In this document: one piece after another, positions 1 to 7,051 of the stretch | How the letters are laid out: each line of letters starts with the position of its first letter | Numbering within the stretch: the first letter of the stretch is position 1 | Source of the DNA: Gammaproteobacteria bacterium | GTDB lineage: Bacteria; Pseudomonadota; Gammaproteobacteria; SZUA-21 | DNA length: 44,830 nt | NCBI GenBank assembly: GCA_027021095.1 | Contig: JALUUZ010000258.1 | Coordinates: forward strand, 1 to 44,830 | Direction: 5' to 3' | Translations under genes and position numbers: made by a program | Notes under the pieces: model-generated | Seen by the model: only the letters and a program-made list of their open reading frames with translations | Told to the model about the DNA's origin: nothing | Databases searched by the model: none

Positions 1-2
1 TC

Positions 3-398
3 AACCGTGCAGCATACGGCACCGGCCTGCCATGGCTTATGCTGCGCCAGGCAAGTACGACGCTGGCACAGCTCGGGCCGTTGTTTTTGCCGCAAAAGAC
101 TGCCTGCCATGCCTGCCTTGCTGCCAGGACCTTCAGTAACCGTGAACACCCGTTAGAGCACCGCCTGTTTCAGCACCAGGCCTCAGGCGCTGCGCGCGGC
201 CTGTGGCTGGACTGGCAGGCCCGGGTCATGGCCGAGATGGCCGCGGACGAGGTCTTACGTTGGTGTCTCGATCGTCACCTGGCGACACTGGCCGGGCAAT
301 CCCGGTTCATCAATCTGCTGGACTGGTCGGTACAGCAGGAAAAAGTGCTGCAGCTGCCCGGCTGTTCCGTTTGTGATCCAGTACTGGCTGCGGAGTAA
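3..398 (+). CDS. E1-like TOMM leader-peptide-binding protein, C-terminal part (5' end outside window)
   Basis: The reading frame is open from the window edge, so this is the C-terminal end of a longer protein. It carries the pattern GPLFLPQKTACHAC followed by a helical stretch and a second pair CSVC close to the C-terminus. Two CxxC pairs in this arrangement are the structural zinc site of ThiF/E1-like proteins, and the GPLFLP...C..C block is typical of the bacteriocin-cyclodehydratase (TOMM C protein) family. In that family the protein binds the leader of a precursor peptide and presents it to the YcaO enzyme. The next gene is a YcaO starting 3 bases after the stop, which supports the call. 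A generic ThiF-like protein is the alternative. The substrate is not visible. Confidence 0.7.
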   Translation, partial: NRAAYGTGLPWLMLRQASTTLAQLGPLFLPQKTACHACLAARTFSNREHPLEHRLFQHQASGAARGLWLDWQARVMAEMAADEVLRWCLDRHLATLAGQSRFINLLDWSVQQEKVLQLPGCSVCDPVLAAE

Positions 399-401
399 CA
401 C

Positions 402-1742
402 ATGGCAGCGGCACAACCACTATCGCCGGACGAACTGCTTGAGACATTGCGTGGACGCCGTTGCGGGATTATCCAGGATTTCACGCTCCTCAACCCGGCA
501 GCAGGAGGTTGGCCTTGGTACTACGGCAGTGCACGGACCTGTGATGTCGGCCTGTTGGCCGGCGCGCATTCCTGGCACCCGCCTTGCGGGGGAATCGGGC
601 TCAGCCGCGAGCAGACGATGATGAGTGTCCTTGGTGAGACATTGGAACGCTACTGTGCCGCGTTCAGGCCCCGTGCTGGAATACAGCGTGGCAGTGAGAA
701 GCAGCTGCGAAAGCGTTTTGCGCTTTTTTCGCCGGATGAGCTGAGTCGTTTCTCCAGTGCGCAGACACAGCGTAAAGAATTCCACTATATGCGCTACGAC
801 AAAGACGCAGAGCTGGAATGGATTCCGGCCAGGTCGCTGGGGCAGGAGCAGGAACTGCTGGTGCCTGCAGCCTGGACACTGCTTCCCTATACCGGCGATA
901 GTCACTACTATATCGATGCCAACTCGACTGGCTTGGCTTGTGGAAGCGACAACGAATCGGCAATCGAAAATGCCGTTTTCGAGGTGATCGAACGCGACGC
1001 CTACAGCCTGTGCTGGCTCTACCAGGGTGCTCCGCCACGGTTGTCGATACAGCAGGAAGATTGGGCCGTGGCGTGTTTTCCTGTCTTGCAGCACCAGGAC
1101 TGGGAAGTCGATGTCTACGACCTGACGGGGCGCAGTGGGTTTCCAGTCCTGCTGGTAGTGTTGCGTGCGCCGAGGTCTTATGGAGACAGGCATGGTCCAT
1201 GGCTGACGCATGGTGTTGCGTGTCATCTCGATGCACGTCAGGCGTTTGAAAAGGCAAGCAGGGAGGCGATGCTGGCCTATTACTATCTCGAGTCCAAGTG
1301 GCAGCACTTTTTTTCCGAGACATCGATGAAGCAGAAAAAAATTTCCGCGGCACAGCTCCCGGCGGATTTCGATGGCAATGCCGATTTTTACAACCTGTAT
1401 CCCAGTCTGCTCGAGCACACACGGTTTTTGCAGCAGGGTGGGACGTTTCGCTGGGGCGACACGCCAGGCACACGCGAGGCCTGCAGTCATTTTACATCCC
1501 GGGAATTGTACTCGCGTCTTGCGCAGGCGGGACTGGAAGCGGCGTGGGTCGATCTTACCACCCGGGATATCAAGCCGCTTGGGCTGCACGTGGTCCGGGT
1601 ACTGATCAAGGGTTTGAACTGGCTGCATGCGGACACCCGCTGGCCGTACTTGGGAACCGCGCATGCGCAACGGCCACATGAACATTATCATTATATCAGT
1701 GAAGGCGCGGCCCTGAACCAGTGGCCGCATGCGTTGGGCTGA
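402..1742 (+). CDS. YcaO-domain cyclodehydratase (TOMM D protein)
   Basis: The 446-residue protein has the YcaO ATP-binding signatures: MSVLGETLERYCA near residue 70 (the ExxER helix), NSTGLACG, then ENAVFEVIERDA near residue 190, and KASREAMLAYYYL further on. YcaO proteins use ATP to activate a peptide backbone amide, so that Cys/Ser/Thr side chains cyclise to azolines (or a thioamide forms). The start is preceded by GGAG six bases upstream and lies 3 bases after the E1-like gene, so translation is probably coupled. The C-terminus reads ALNQWPHALG and lacks the proline-rich PxPxP tail found in many azoline-forming YcaOs. The reaction may therefore differ or the tail may be degenerate. Followed by a SagB-type dehydrogenase. 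Confidence 0.88.
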   Translation: MAAAQPLSPDELLETLRGRRCGIIQDFTLLNPAAGGWPWYYGSARTCDVGLLAGAHSWHPPCGGIGLSREQTMMSVLGETLERYCAAFRPRAGIQRGSEKQLRKRFALFSPDELSRFSSAQTQRKEFHYMRYDKDAELEWIPARSLGQEQELLVPAAWTLLPYTGDSHYYIDANSTGLACGSDNESAIENAVFEVIERDAYSLCWLYQGAPPRLSIQQEDWAVACFPVLQHQDWEVDVYDLTGRSGFPVLLVVLRAPRSYGDRHGPWLTHGVACHLDARQAFEKASREAMLAYYYLESKWQHFFSETSMKQKKISAAQLPADFDGNADFYNLYPSLLEHTRFLQQGGTFRWGDTPGTREACSHFTSRELYSRLAQAGLEAAWVDLTTRDIKPLGLHVVRVLIKGLNWLHADTRWPYLGTAHAQRPHEHYHYISEGAALNQWPHALG

Positions 1743-1753
1743 CAGGAGGTGTG

Positions 1754-2515
1754 ATGGACAGCGGGAATGAGAACGCGAGCCTGAATCTTGCGCAATTCTA
1801 TCACCGTAATACCGAGCTGACCGAGGAGACCTCGTTTCAGTTCCTGCGCCAGATGGTGAGCGAAAACCTGTCTGGAAAGCCGGTGAACTATGCACAGGCT
1901 GAGTCCATTGCACTGGCGCCGTCGCGGCTCGATGCTTCGTTGGCGGACTGCCTGCAGCGCCGTGGTTCCAACAAGCAGTTTGCGCCGTCGCCTGTCAGGT
2001 TCGCTGCCTTGTCGACCCTGTTGACCTGTGCGCTCGCGCCTGGAGAGCTGAAAGAGAACGGACTGCGGCAGCGGCCGTATCCGTCGGCCGGCGGGCTGTA
2101 TCCTGTGTCAGTCTATCTTTTTGCACGCCATGTCGAACAGCTCGATACTGGAATCTATCATGTCAACGCGGGCCGGCAGGTGCTCGAGAAGCTGCATGGC
2201 TATGCCGGACCTGAAGCCTTGGACGCACAACTGGACCCGATGATCATCAGGGAACCCGACGATCCCAAGCCATCGTTCTACCTGTTACTCAGTGGTGACC
2301 TGGCGCTGATCCGGCGCAAGTACGGTGACAGGGGATACCGTTTTATGCTGTTGGAAGCCGGACATATCGCGCAGAATCTCTGCCTGCTGGCGACCGCACT
2401 GGGGTTACTGCATCTGCCGCTGGGCGGCTTTTGTGAACCTGAGCTCGAGCAACTGCTGGGGGTTCGTGAAGTCGGCCTGATGAGCCTTTACCTGCTCGAG
2501 TTCGGTAACCGTTGA
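1754..2515 (+). CDS. SagB/ThcOx-type nitroreductase-fold dehydrogenase (TOMM B protein)
   Basis: The 253-residue protein starts at ATG 1754 after AGGAGG at 1743-1748; a longer in-frame start at 1721 would lie inside the YcaO gene and lacks this site. The motif RPYPSAGGLYPVSVYL is the hallmark of SagB-type flavin dehydrogenases, and RYRFMLLEAGHIAQN-like and LPLGGF blocks near the C-terminus also fit (seen here as YRFMLLEAGHIAQNLCLLA). In TOMM pathways this FMN enzyme oxidises azolines made by the YcaO protein to azoles. The gene is third in a tight operon with the E1-like and YcaO genes and is followed by a hairpin, so it is probably the last gene of the unit. Its peptide substrate is not encoded in the visible part. 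Confidence 0.87.
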   Translation: MDSGNENASLNLAQFYHRNTELTEETSFQFLRQMVSENLSGKPVNYAQAESIALAPSRLDASLADCLQRRGSNKQFAPSPVRFAALSTLLTCALAPGELKENGLRQRPYPSAGGLYPVSVYLFARHVEQLDTGIYHVNAGRQVLEKLHGYAGPEALDAQLDPMIIREPDDPKPSFYLLLSGDLALIRRKYGDRGYRFMLLEAGHIAQNLCLLATALGLLHLPLGGFCEPELEQLLGVREVGLMSLYLLEFGNR

Positions 2516-2529
2516 GCGTGGCAAACCAA

Positions 2530-2552
2530 AGAACCCCTTGTGCAGGGGTTCT
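2530..2552 (+). terminator. Hairpin after the TOMM operon
   Basis: A perfect 9-bp stem, AGAACCCCT at 2530-2538 pairing with AGGGGTTCT at 2544-2552, with a 5-base loop, 14 bases after the dehydrogenase stop. It is followed by G/T-rich sequence and no clean T tract, so intrinsic termination is plausible but not textbook. Confidence 0.55.
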
Positions 2553-2595
2553 GGGTTTGGTTGATCTGGGTTTGGTTGATCCGGGTTTGGTTAAG
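2551..2595. repeat. Three tandem 15-bp repeats
   Basis: Three copies of a 15-bp unit, CTGGGTTTGGTTGAT, follow directly on the right arm of the hairpin. The first two are identical and the third is altered at its second base and its last three bases. It lies between the TOMM operon and the 3' end of the exported basic protein gene. The short frame reading through it is low-complexity (Trp/Leu/Val) and is not considered a gene. Confidence 0.75.
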
Positions 2596-2606
2596 CAGGG
2601 ATTTGC

Positions 2607-3152
2607 TTAGAAGTCATCATGATGATCGGCAAAATGATCGAGGTCATAGTCATCATCGAGATAGTCCGGTTCGAGGTGCCCGAGCATCGGGTATACAGAC
2701 GGGCCGTGGTACAGGTACGTGGCTTTGTTGCGCTGCCTTTTGACCACGTGGCGCCGGTGATGGCGGTGAGCGCATTTTCTGGCCGGCCTGACGAGCCTGT
2801 GACGCTTGCGCAGGTGGCGCCTGGTTTTGTGTATTCTTGCAAGACGCCTGTGAGCCGGTTTTGTGCGTGCTGACCGACGTGCCTTTTTCCTGCTCGCCGT
2901 GGTCGGTTTTTTCTTTTTCGGTTTGCTGTGCGTGTGTGCATGGCTGTCGGTATGACGGCCCTTGACAGCTGTTTTAGTCGTTTTCTGTACAGCTTTTTTG
3001 TCAGTCTTCTTCGTTGCTTTCTTTTCCGTGTGTTTGGTGTCGGCGGAATGCGAGTGTGTGCCGTCAGCCGAAGCCGGGCTGGCGAGAAAGCCGGCTGCAC
3101 TGACAAGTAATATACTGGCTGCTGTCGCCAAGCTGTAGTTTATAGTTTTCAT
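2607..3152 (-). CDS. Exported Lys/Arg/His-rich protein of unknown function
   Basis: The 181-residue protein starts at ATG 3152, with GGGAG about six bases upstream; the longer in-frame opening to 3461 lacks such a site and runs into the repeat. A clear signal peptide (MKTINYSLATAASILLVSAA, ending near ASA) is followed by three compositional blocks: a Lys/Thr/Ala region resembling histone H1 tails (about residues 38-60), a long Arg/His-rich region (about 62-150), and an acidic tail containing DYLDDDYDLDHFADHHDDF. No enzyme motif is seen. The histidines could bind metal and the basic block could bind a polyanion such as LPS or DNA, but that is inference. Reading frames on both strands are open here because of the composition. 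The signal peptide and ribosome site decide for this frame. Confidence 0.65.
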   Translation of the reverse strand: MKTINYSLATAASILLVSAAGFLASPASADGTHSHSADTKHTEKKATKKTDKKAVQKTTKTAVKGRHTDSHAHTHSKPKKKKPTTASRKKARRSARTKPAHRRLARIHKTRRHLRKRHRLVRPARKCAHRHHRRHVVKRQRNKATYLYHGPSVYPMLGHLEPDYLDDDYDLDHFADHHDDF

Positions 3153-3270
3153 GGTGTACTCCCAAGTCGATTGTCTTGCTGATCCGATATCCGTTTGTCG
3201 TACACCCGCAGAATTACGTTCAATTTGTGGATGTATTTGTAAGATGTTGAATTGGAAGATAATATCAGTA

Positions 3271-3521
3271 TAGCCCGGGCGGTACAAGGGTGTGGCCTGG
3301 GTGGCTTTCGCGACCGAGGAGCGCACCAATGTATGGATCATGACATGGTACGGAAGAATCGTGTGTAAAAGGATCGTCACGCGGCGCAATAGGATTCGTC
3401 GCGGTGTTGGCACATACGAAGTATCTTCGCCCCCATCGTGACGGTGTGTGCAACACACCAAAGGATTTACGGTTAAAAAATGTTATGCCCCAAAGTAGGG
3501 TGCGTTGTACGCACCACCACT
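3271..3521 (+). repeat. TAG-ended interspersed repeat, rearranged copy
   Basis: Begins TAGCCCGGGCGG and continues into the arm-A module (GGCCTGGGTGGCTTTCGCGA, also near 30785), but lacks the usual TTCTCACCACC segment. Its last 82 bases (3440-3521) match 13478-13559 with roughly 14 mismatches by eye. They include the central palindrome GGTGCGTTGTACGCACC at 3499-3515. It ends 27 bases before the ABM-fold gene, so it probably contains or abuts that gene's promoter. No coding sequence is seen. Confidence 0.75.
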
Positions 3522-3548
3522 GGTTGTCGCGTGTAAAGAGAGAATCGA

Positions 3549-3839
3549 ATGTATGCTGTCATTTTCAGGGCGAAAGTCGCCGGGATGGATAAAGAATATA
3601 GTCGAACCGCGGAGCGAATGAGGCAGCGTGCTATTGAAAAATATGGCTGTACTGAGTTTGTTTCGGTTTCTGAGGGCGATGAAGAGATTTCAATTTCTTA
3701 TTGGGAAACCCAAGAGCAAATAAATGCGTGGAAAAATGACGTGGGTCATCTCGCTGCGCAGGAGTCGGGTAAATCCAAGTGGTATAGCTGGTACAAGGTC
3801 CAGGTTGTAGAGATTGTGAGGGAATATGAAGGCACCTAG
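3549..3839 (+). CDS. Antibiotic-biosynthesis-monooxygenase (ABM) fold protein
   Basis: This 96-residue protein begins MYAVIFRAKVAG and contains FVSVSEGDEEISISYWET followed by a W-K-x-D-x-x-H helix. This is the layout of the small ABM/YgiN ferredoxin-like family, whose members act as dimers in quinol oxidation, haem degradation or stress responses. The substrate cannot be assigned. The stop codon TAG (3837-3839) is the first three bases of the repeat copy that follows, and another repeat copy ends 27 bases upstream. The gene is thus bracketed by repeats. It has only a weak purine-rich ribosome site. Confidence 0.75.
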   Translation: MYAVIFRAKVAGMDKEYSRTAERMRQRAIEKYGCTEFVSVSEGDEEISISYWETQEQINAWKNDVGHLAAQESGKSKWYSWYKVQVVEIVREYEGT

Positions 3840-4056
3840 CCCGCATTGCTCACCAGCGTTCGTAGCGACACGGAGCAAGGGTGCGGCATAGGTAGTGACC
3901 GAGGGCGCGCAGGTAAGAGTGCGTTGTACGCACCGCCACCACGACAGCCCGCATCACGCGAAGATGGTTTTACCCACTGGCCCGCCGACCGGATGAAAGC
4001 CAGCCAAGGTATGTTAGTACCATACGTAGCAGGAGGACGGTGAGAAAGGCGTGCTA
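3837..4056 (+). repeat. TAG-ended MITE-like element, full-length copy
   Basis: A 220-bp element with imperfect terminal inverted repeats: TAGCCCGCATTGCTCACC at the left, and TAGCACGCCTTTCTCACC as the reverse complement of the right end. The left arm (arm A) carries CGGAGCAAGGGTGCGGC and the palindrome GTGCGTTGTACGCACC. The right arm (arm B, inverted) carries GAAAGCCAGCCAAGG. No ORF is present. The left TAG is the stop codon of the ABM gene and the right CTA is the stop codon of rluA on the other strand. Confidence 0.85.
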
Positions 4057-4671
4057 AAAGCCGGCCGGGCACTGCAGGCGGAGGCGTTGTTTGGTCGCCG
4101 GGTGCTCGAATGCCAAGGACAGTGCATGCAGCATCAGCCGCGAGGCATGGGCATGGTCATTCGCATAGAGCTTGTCACCAACGATCGGGTGGCCGATCGA
4201 TTGTAAATGTACTCTTAACTGATGTGACCGGCCAGTAATCGGCCGCAGCTCCAGCCTGCTGGTATTGTCGTTGCGGTGATACTGCAGCACTTTATAGTGA
4301 GTGATCGAGGGCTTGCCGTGCGTAAAGTCGACTTTCTGCCGGGGCCGGCGGGGCCAGTCAGCCGCCAGCGGCTTATCGATCGTGCCAGAGTACTTCGGCA
4401 GCTTGCCGGTCACCAGCGCGAGATAACGTTTTTCGATTTTTCGCTGTTGAAACAATAGGCTTAGTTCGCGTTGCATTTTCCTGGACCTGGCCAACAGCAG
4501 CACACCGGAAGTCTCCATGTCCAACCGGTGCACGACCAGCGCCTCCGGATACCGCTGCTGCACACGGACCACGACCGAATCCCGTTTATGCTCACCCCGT
4601 CCAGGCACCGACAACAACCCAGACACCTTGTCCACCACCAGCAAAAAATCATCCACATACAGAAAATTCAA
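4054..4671 (-). CDS. rluA: RluA-type rRNA/tRNA pseudouridine synthase
   Basis: The 205-residue protein has the catalytic motif HRLDMETSG (Asp nucleophile) near residue 48, SGLLSVPGRGE near the start, RPRQKVDFTHGKP, and the C-terminal PITGRSHQLRVHLQSIGHPI. The pattern matches E. coli RluA, which makes pseudouridine in 23S rRNA (position 746) and tRNA (position 32), and the length is close to the usual 219. There is no S4 domain, as expected for RluA. The first codon is TTG at 4671. About 14 N-terminal residues of E. coli RluA have no counterpart, and an in-frame TGA (4690-4692) lies inside the upstream repeat array, so the 5' end may have been remodelled by repeats. The stop codon lies in the terminus of the neighbouring TAG element. 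Confidence 0.9.
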   Translation of the reverse strand: MNFLYVDDFLLVVDKVSGLLSVPGRGEHKRDSVVVRVQQRYPEALVVHRLDMETSGVLLLARSRKMQRELSLLFQQRKIEKRYLALVTGKLPKYSGTIDKPLAADWPRRPRQKVDFTHGKPSITHYKVLQYHRNDNTSRLELRPITGRSHQLRVHLQSIGHPIVGDKLYANDHAHASRLMLHALSLAFEHPATKQRLRLQCPAGF

Positions 4672-4675
4672 TTCA

Positions 4676-4916
4676 GGACACCCACCAATTCAATCTAATT
4701 CAGGACACCCACTAATTTTAATTCAACCATCAATCATGGACAGCCACAAACTTATCCTGCGGTAAAGTCTGGGTGTCCAGTAATTTACTCGGTCATTTAT
4801 TTGGTGTCGGGATCGGAACCAGTTTTCGGTTGACTTCACAAATCGAAATAGGTGGGTGTCCATAATCGATCTCCATGATCGATCCACGGTCGGTGGCTGC
4901 CAATTCGTGGATGTCC
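4676..4916. repeat. Array of GGACACCCAC motifs in converging orientation
   Basis: Plus-strand copies GGACACCCAC at 4676-4685 and 4703-4712 and a variant GGACAGCCAC at 4738-4747 are followed by inverted copies GGGTGTCC at 4771-4778, GTGGGTGTCC at 4852-4861 and GTGGATGTCC at 4907-4916. The first two direct copies share a longer unit, AATTCAGGACACCCAC. The stretch 4672-4970 between rluA and the zinc-ribbon gene holds nothing else recognisable. Similar paired motifs can be binding sites for REP-type (Y1) transposases, but no transposase gene is here, so the origin is inference. Confidence 0.6.
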
Positions 4917-4970
4917 AGGATTGGAAGGGGTACAATCTGGCAAAAGCCTGATTGAATTTGGAGGAGGAGT

Positions 4971-5273
4971 ATGACTATAAAATGCCCATACTGTGCTGAA
5001 GAGGTCAGGGAGGAGGCGCTCAAGTGCCGGTTCTGTGGAGAGGGGCTGCCGCGGAAGAAAGGGTTTTTTGGTTCGGTGGCGAATGGAATCAGTTTTATCC
5101 TGTCGTCGGTCGTCTTGCTGGCATCTGCCGGGTTTGTGGCGGTGACGTTTATCCAGGATCACAAGCAGCACGGTCATTACCTGAACGACCCGGTGCACCT
5201 GGTTGGCTTGGCGGTGATGGTAATCAGTGCGGTGATGGCCTGGCAGTCGATTACCTGGCGGCGGCGTAAATAG
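4971..5273 (+). CDS. Zinc-ribbon membrane protein of unknown function
   Basis: A 100-residue protein with a strong ribosome site (GGAGGAG at about 4961-4967). It opens with MTIKCPYCAEEVREEALKCR, giving two CxxC pairs (CPYC, CRFC) in a zinc-ribbon arrangement at residues 5-22. It continues with two hydrophobic segments (about residues 37-58 and 75-92) and a basic end WRRRK. This small ribbon-plus-two-helix layout is common among uncharacterised inner-membrane proteins. Partner and role are unknown. Confidence 0.8.
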   Translation: MTIKCPYCAEEVREEALKCRFCGEGLPRKKGFFGSVANGISFILSSVVLLASAGFVAVTFIQDHKQHGHYLNDPVHLVGLAVMVISAVMAWQSITWRRRK

Positions 5274-5347
5274 GCGGGTACCATTGATACACTCATCCTG
5301 GCCGGTTTGTATTGCGCGGTCGATATGAACAGCATCGAGGTCTGTTG

Positions 5348-5938
5348 ATGACGACAAACGATTCCGTTGCCTCGCCGCTGCCGGAGAGTTTTCTGGCAGC
5401 GGTCGAAGCCGAACTCAGGCAGCAGCGGGCGGGAATCTCGGAGTATGATCTGCTTAAACATCTGCAGCGGCAGGGGTTCTTCGTGTTCACCGGCAGCGGC
5501 GCCATGTCGCCCTACGAGATCTTCCAGGCCCATTTCCTGCTCTATCACGCGCTGTACCGGTTACGCGACCGGATGCTCGACACGCAACAGGCCTGGTTGG
5601 AGATCGACGTACTGAAGATTCGCTTGTTGCCTTACCGGCAGGGAAGCGAGGCCATGGTGTCAGCGGACAAACTGCGTGACTATTATCTCGACCTTGGGAA
5701 TATGCGCGACACTTCCGAAGACCAGGTCTATGAACTGCTGGCGTCGTTCTGGAACAGGCTTGGCAGGAATGAAAAGCGTCATGATGCACTGGCGGTTCTC
5801 GGGCTGCAGGATCCCGTCGACGACCAGACGATCAAGCAGACGTACCGCCGCCTGGTGATGCAGCATCATCCGGACCGTGGTGGTGACAAGGTCAGGTTGC
5901 AGGCGATCAATTCCGCGCTTGAAATCCTGCTCGATTGA
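5348..5938 (+). CDS. DnaJ-related protein with C-terminal J domain
   Basis: The 196-residue protein starts at ATG 5348 with GAGG seven bases upstream, rather than at an in-frame TTG at 5312. The N-terminal ~125 residues (LPESFLAAVEAELRQQ..., MSPYEIFQAHFLLYHALYRL) match the DnaJ-related N-terminal domain seen by pattern. The C-terminal part is a short J domain with ALAVLGLQDPVDDQTIKQTY and the catalytic HPD loop in QHHPDRGGDK. It should stimulate an Hsp70 (DnaK-type) ATPase. The client is unknown. The remnant that follows is in the same frame, separated only by this gene's TGA. Confidence 0.85.
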   Translation: MTTNDSVASPLPESFLAAVEAELRQQRAGISEYDLLKHLQRQGFFVFTGSGAMSPYEIFQAHFLLYHALYRLRDRMLDTQQAWLEIDVLKIRLLPYRQGSEAMVSADKLRDYYLDLGNMRDTSEDQVYELLASFWNRLGRNEKRHDALAVLGLQDPVDDQTIKQTYRRLVMQHHPDRGGDKVRLQAINSALEILLD

Positions 5939-6286
5939 CTGCTCGGATCCAGAGTGGTGCTGCGCAGCTACCAGCGCGCAGGCTATGGCGAATTCGAAGA
6001 AGGCGTCGGCCCGCAGGACCATCTTGGTGTGGAACTTAAATTCATGGCATTCCTGTGCCACGACGAATCCGTCGCCTGTACAAAACAAAACAGTACAAAA
6101 GAAGTCGCCGCACTGCGCGATGCACAACGGCAGTTCTTGCAAGACCACCTGCTGGCCTGGGTACCGGCCTATTGCGAACGCCTGCAGCGGGAAGCACAGG
6201 AAGACTTCTACGCGGCTGCAGCAAGTCTGACCGCGGAACTGTTGGGTGAGGATTATGCGTTGTTGCAGGAAAGTGGCAGCGGATAG
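5939..6286 (+). pseudogene. TorD-family chaperone remnant (5'-truncated)
   Basis: The reading frame after the dnaJ-like stop encodes the C-terminal half of a TorD/DmsD-type molybdoenzyme chaperone: RSYQRAGYGEF, then the family signature QDHLGVELKFMAFLC, then FLQDHLLAWVPAYCERL and a final helix. Family members are about 180-220 residues, and roughly the first half (before the R..Y.RAGF block) is missing. The only near start is GTG 5954, without a good ribosome site. No molybdoenzyme gene lies nearby. The stop TAG (6284-6286) coincides with the start of a partial TAG element. A short expressed product of 110 residues cannot be excluded. Confidence 0.65.
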
Positions 6287-6385
6287 CCGAAAACAGGCGA
6301 TGCCTGCGCGCTTCTCGGTTGCGAAAGCCATCCATGCCGCACCCTTGCACCGTCTCGCGACGAACGGTGGTGAGCAATGCTGGCT
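6284..6385 (-). repeat. TAG-ended interspersed repeat, partial copy
   Basis: Reads on the minus strand as AGCCAGCATTGCTCACCACC, then GTTCGTCGCGAGACGG, GCGGCATGGATGGCTTTCGC and GCGCGCAGGC, which is arm A. The palindrome and arm B are missing. The low-coordinate end is a TAG that serves as the stop of the TorD remnant. Confidence 0.75.
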
Positions 6386-6441
6386 GGAGCCGATCGGTAG
6401 AAATGGATTGGGAGTTTTTAAGAGGTAAGTATATGTTTTGA

Positions 6442-6519
<78 letters not shown>

Positions 6520-6716
6520 ACTGGTGCTGATATTCTAGCTTAACGCGGATATTATTCAAACGATTTTTGCCTGATGCCGGCATGCATGCTCCGGGTTTGT
6601 GACCCGGACACTTGCTTGGTGTTTGTTTTCGGTTACCCTGTACGCTGTTTCGTGAATACTGTATTATCGTGAGGTCAAGCCTTTTTAACAGTCTGTAGCA
6701 TTGCAGGTAGACACCG

Positions 6717-7043
6717 ATGCCCAAAAAGAAGCATGCAGTTTATCTTATACTCGGTTTTGTCGTTACTTCGATTATCGTGCTGTTGAGCCTGAACCTGTTT
6801 TCCGAGTCGCGGCAGTCACGCTGCCAGGAAGTTTTTCAGCGCTGGAGTGCTCAGCCCAAGCCTGCCAGCGACAAGGCAATGAAGTCGGAGCTGCGCGCGA
6901 TCATGGCCGAATGGAAAGGGGAGGAGCGCAAGAAACGTTTTATGCGCTTGTGCCTGAAGATGCCGTTGGCGCAGTTGAAAAAGGAAATCAGGCAGGGCAC
7001 TGAAAAACCCGTCAGCGCCGGGGAGAAAAAACAGCCGGACTGA
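6717..7043 (+). CDS. Small membrane-anchored protein of unknown function
   Basis: A 108-residue protein: a basic start (MPKKKHA), one hydrophobic helix at about residues 8-27 (VYLILGFVVTSIIVLLSLNL), then a charged Lys/Glu/Arg-rich soluble part with two cysteines and a helical look (AIMAEWKGEERKKRFMRLCL). A modest ribosome site, AGGT, lies about nine bases upstream. The protein would be anchored in the inner membrane by its N-terminus. No family is recognised. It converges on the HEAT-repeat gene, with 8 bases between the stops. Confidence 0.65.
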   Translation: MPKKKHAVYLILGFVVTSIIVLLSLNLFSESRQSRCQEVFQRWSAQPKPASDKAMKSELRAIMAEWKGEERKKRFMRLCLKMPLAQLKKEIRQGTEKPVSAGEKKQPD

Positions 7044-7051
7044 GGTGACGC

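Noticed and set aside
420..1913. A 497-codon minus-strand frame opposite the YcaO gene
   Set aside because: It is antisense to a YcaO with intact ATP-binding motifs and shows no motif of its own.
2540..2743. A short plus-strand ORF with repeated WVWLI residues
   Set aside because: It is produced by the 15-bp tandem repeats and has no start signal.
2591..3106. An alternative 171-codon minus-strand frame overlapping the exported basic protein
   Set aside because: It lacks a signal peptide and ribosome site. The low-complexity composition opens several frames here, and the one with the signal peptide and GGGAG was kept.
5312..5347. Upstream TTG start of the DnaJ-like protein
   Set aside because: ATG 5348 has GAGG at proper spacing, and the extra 12 residues have no family support.
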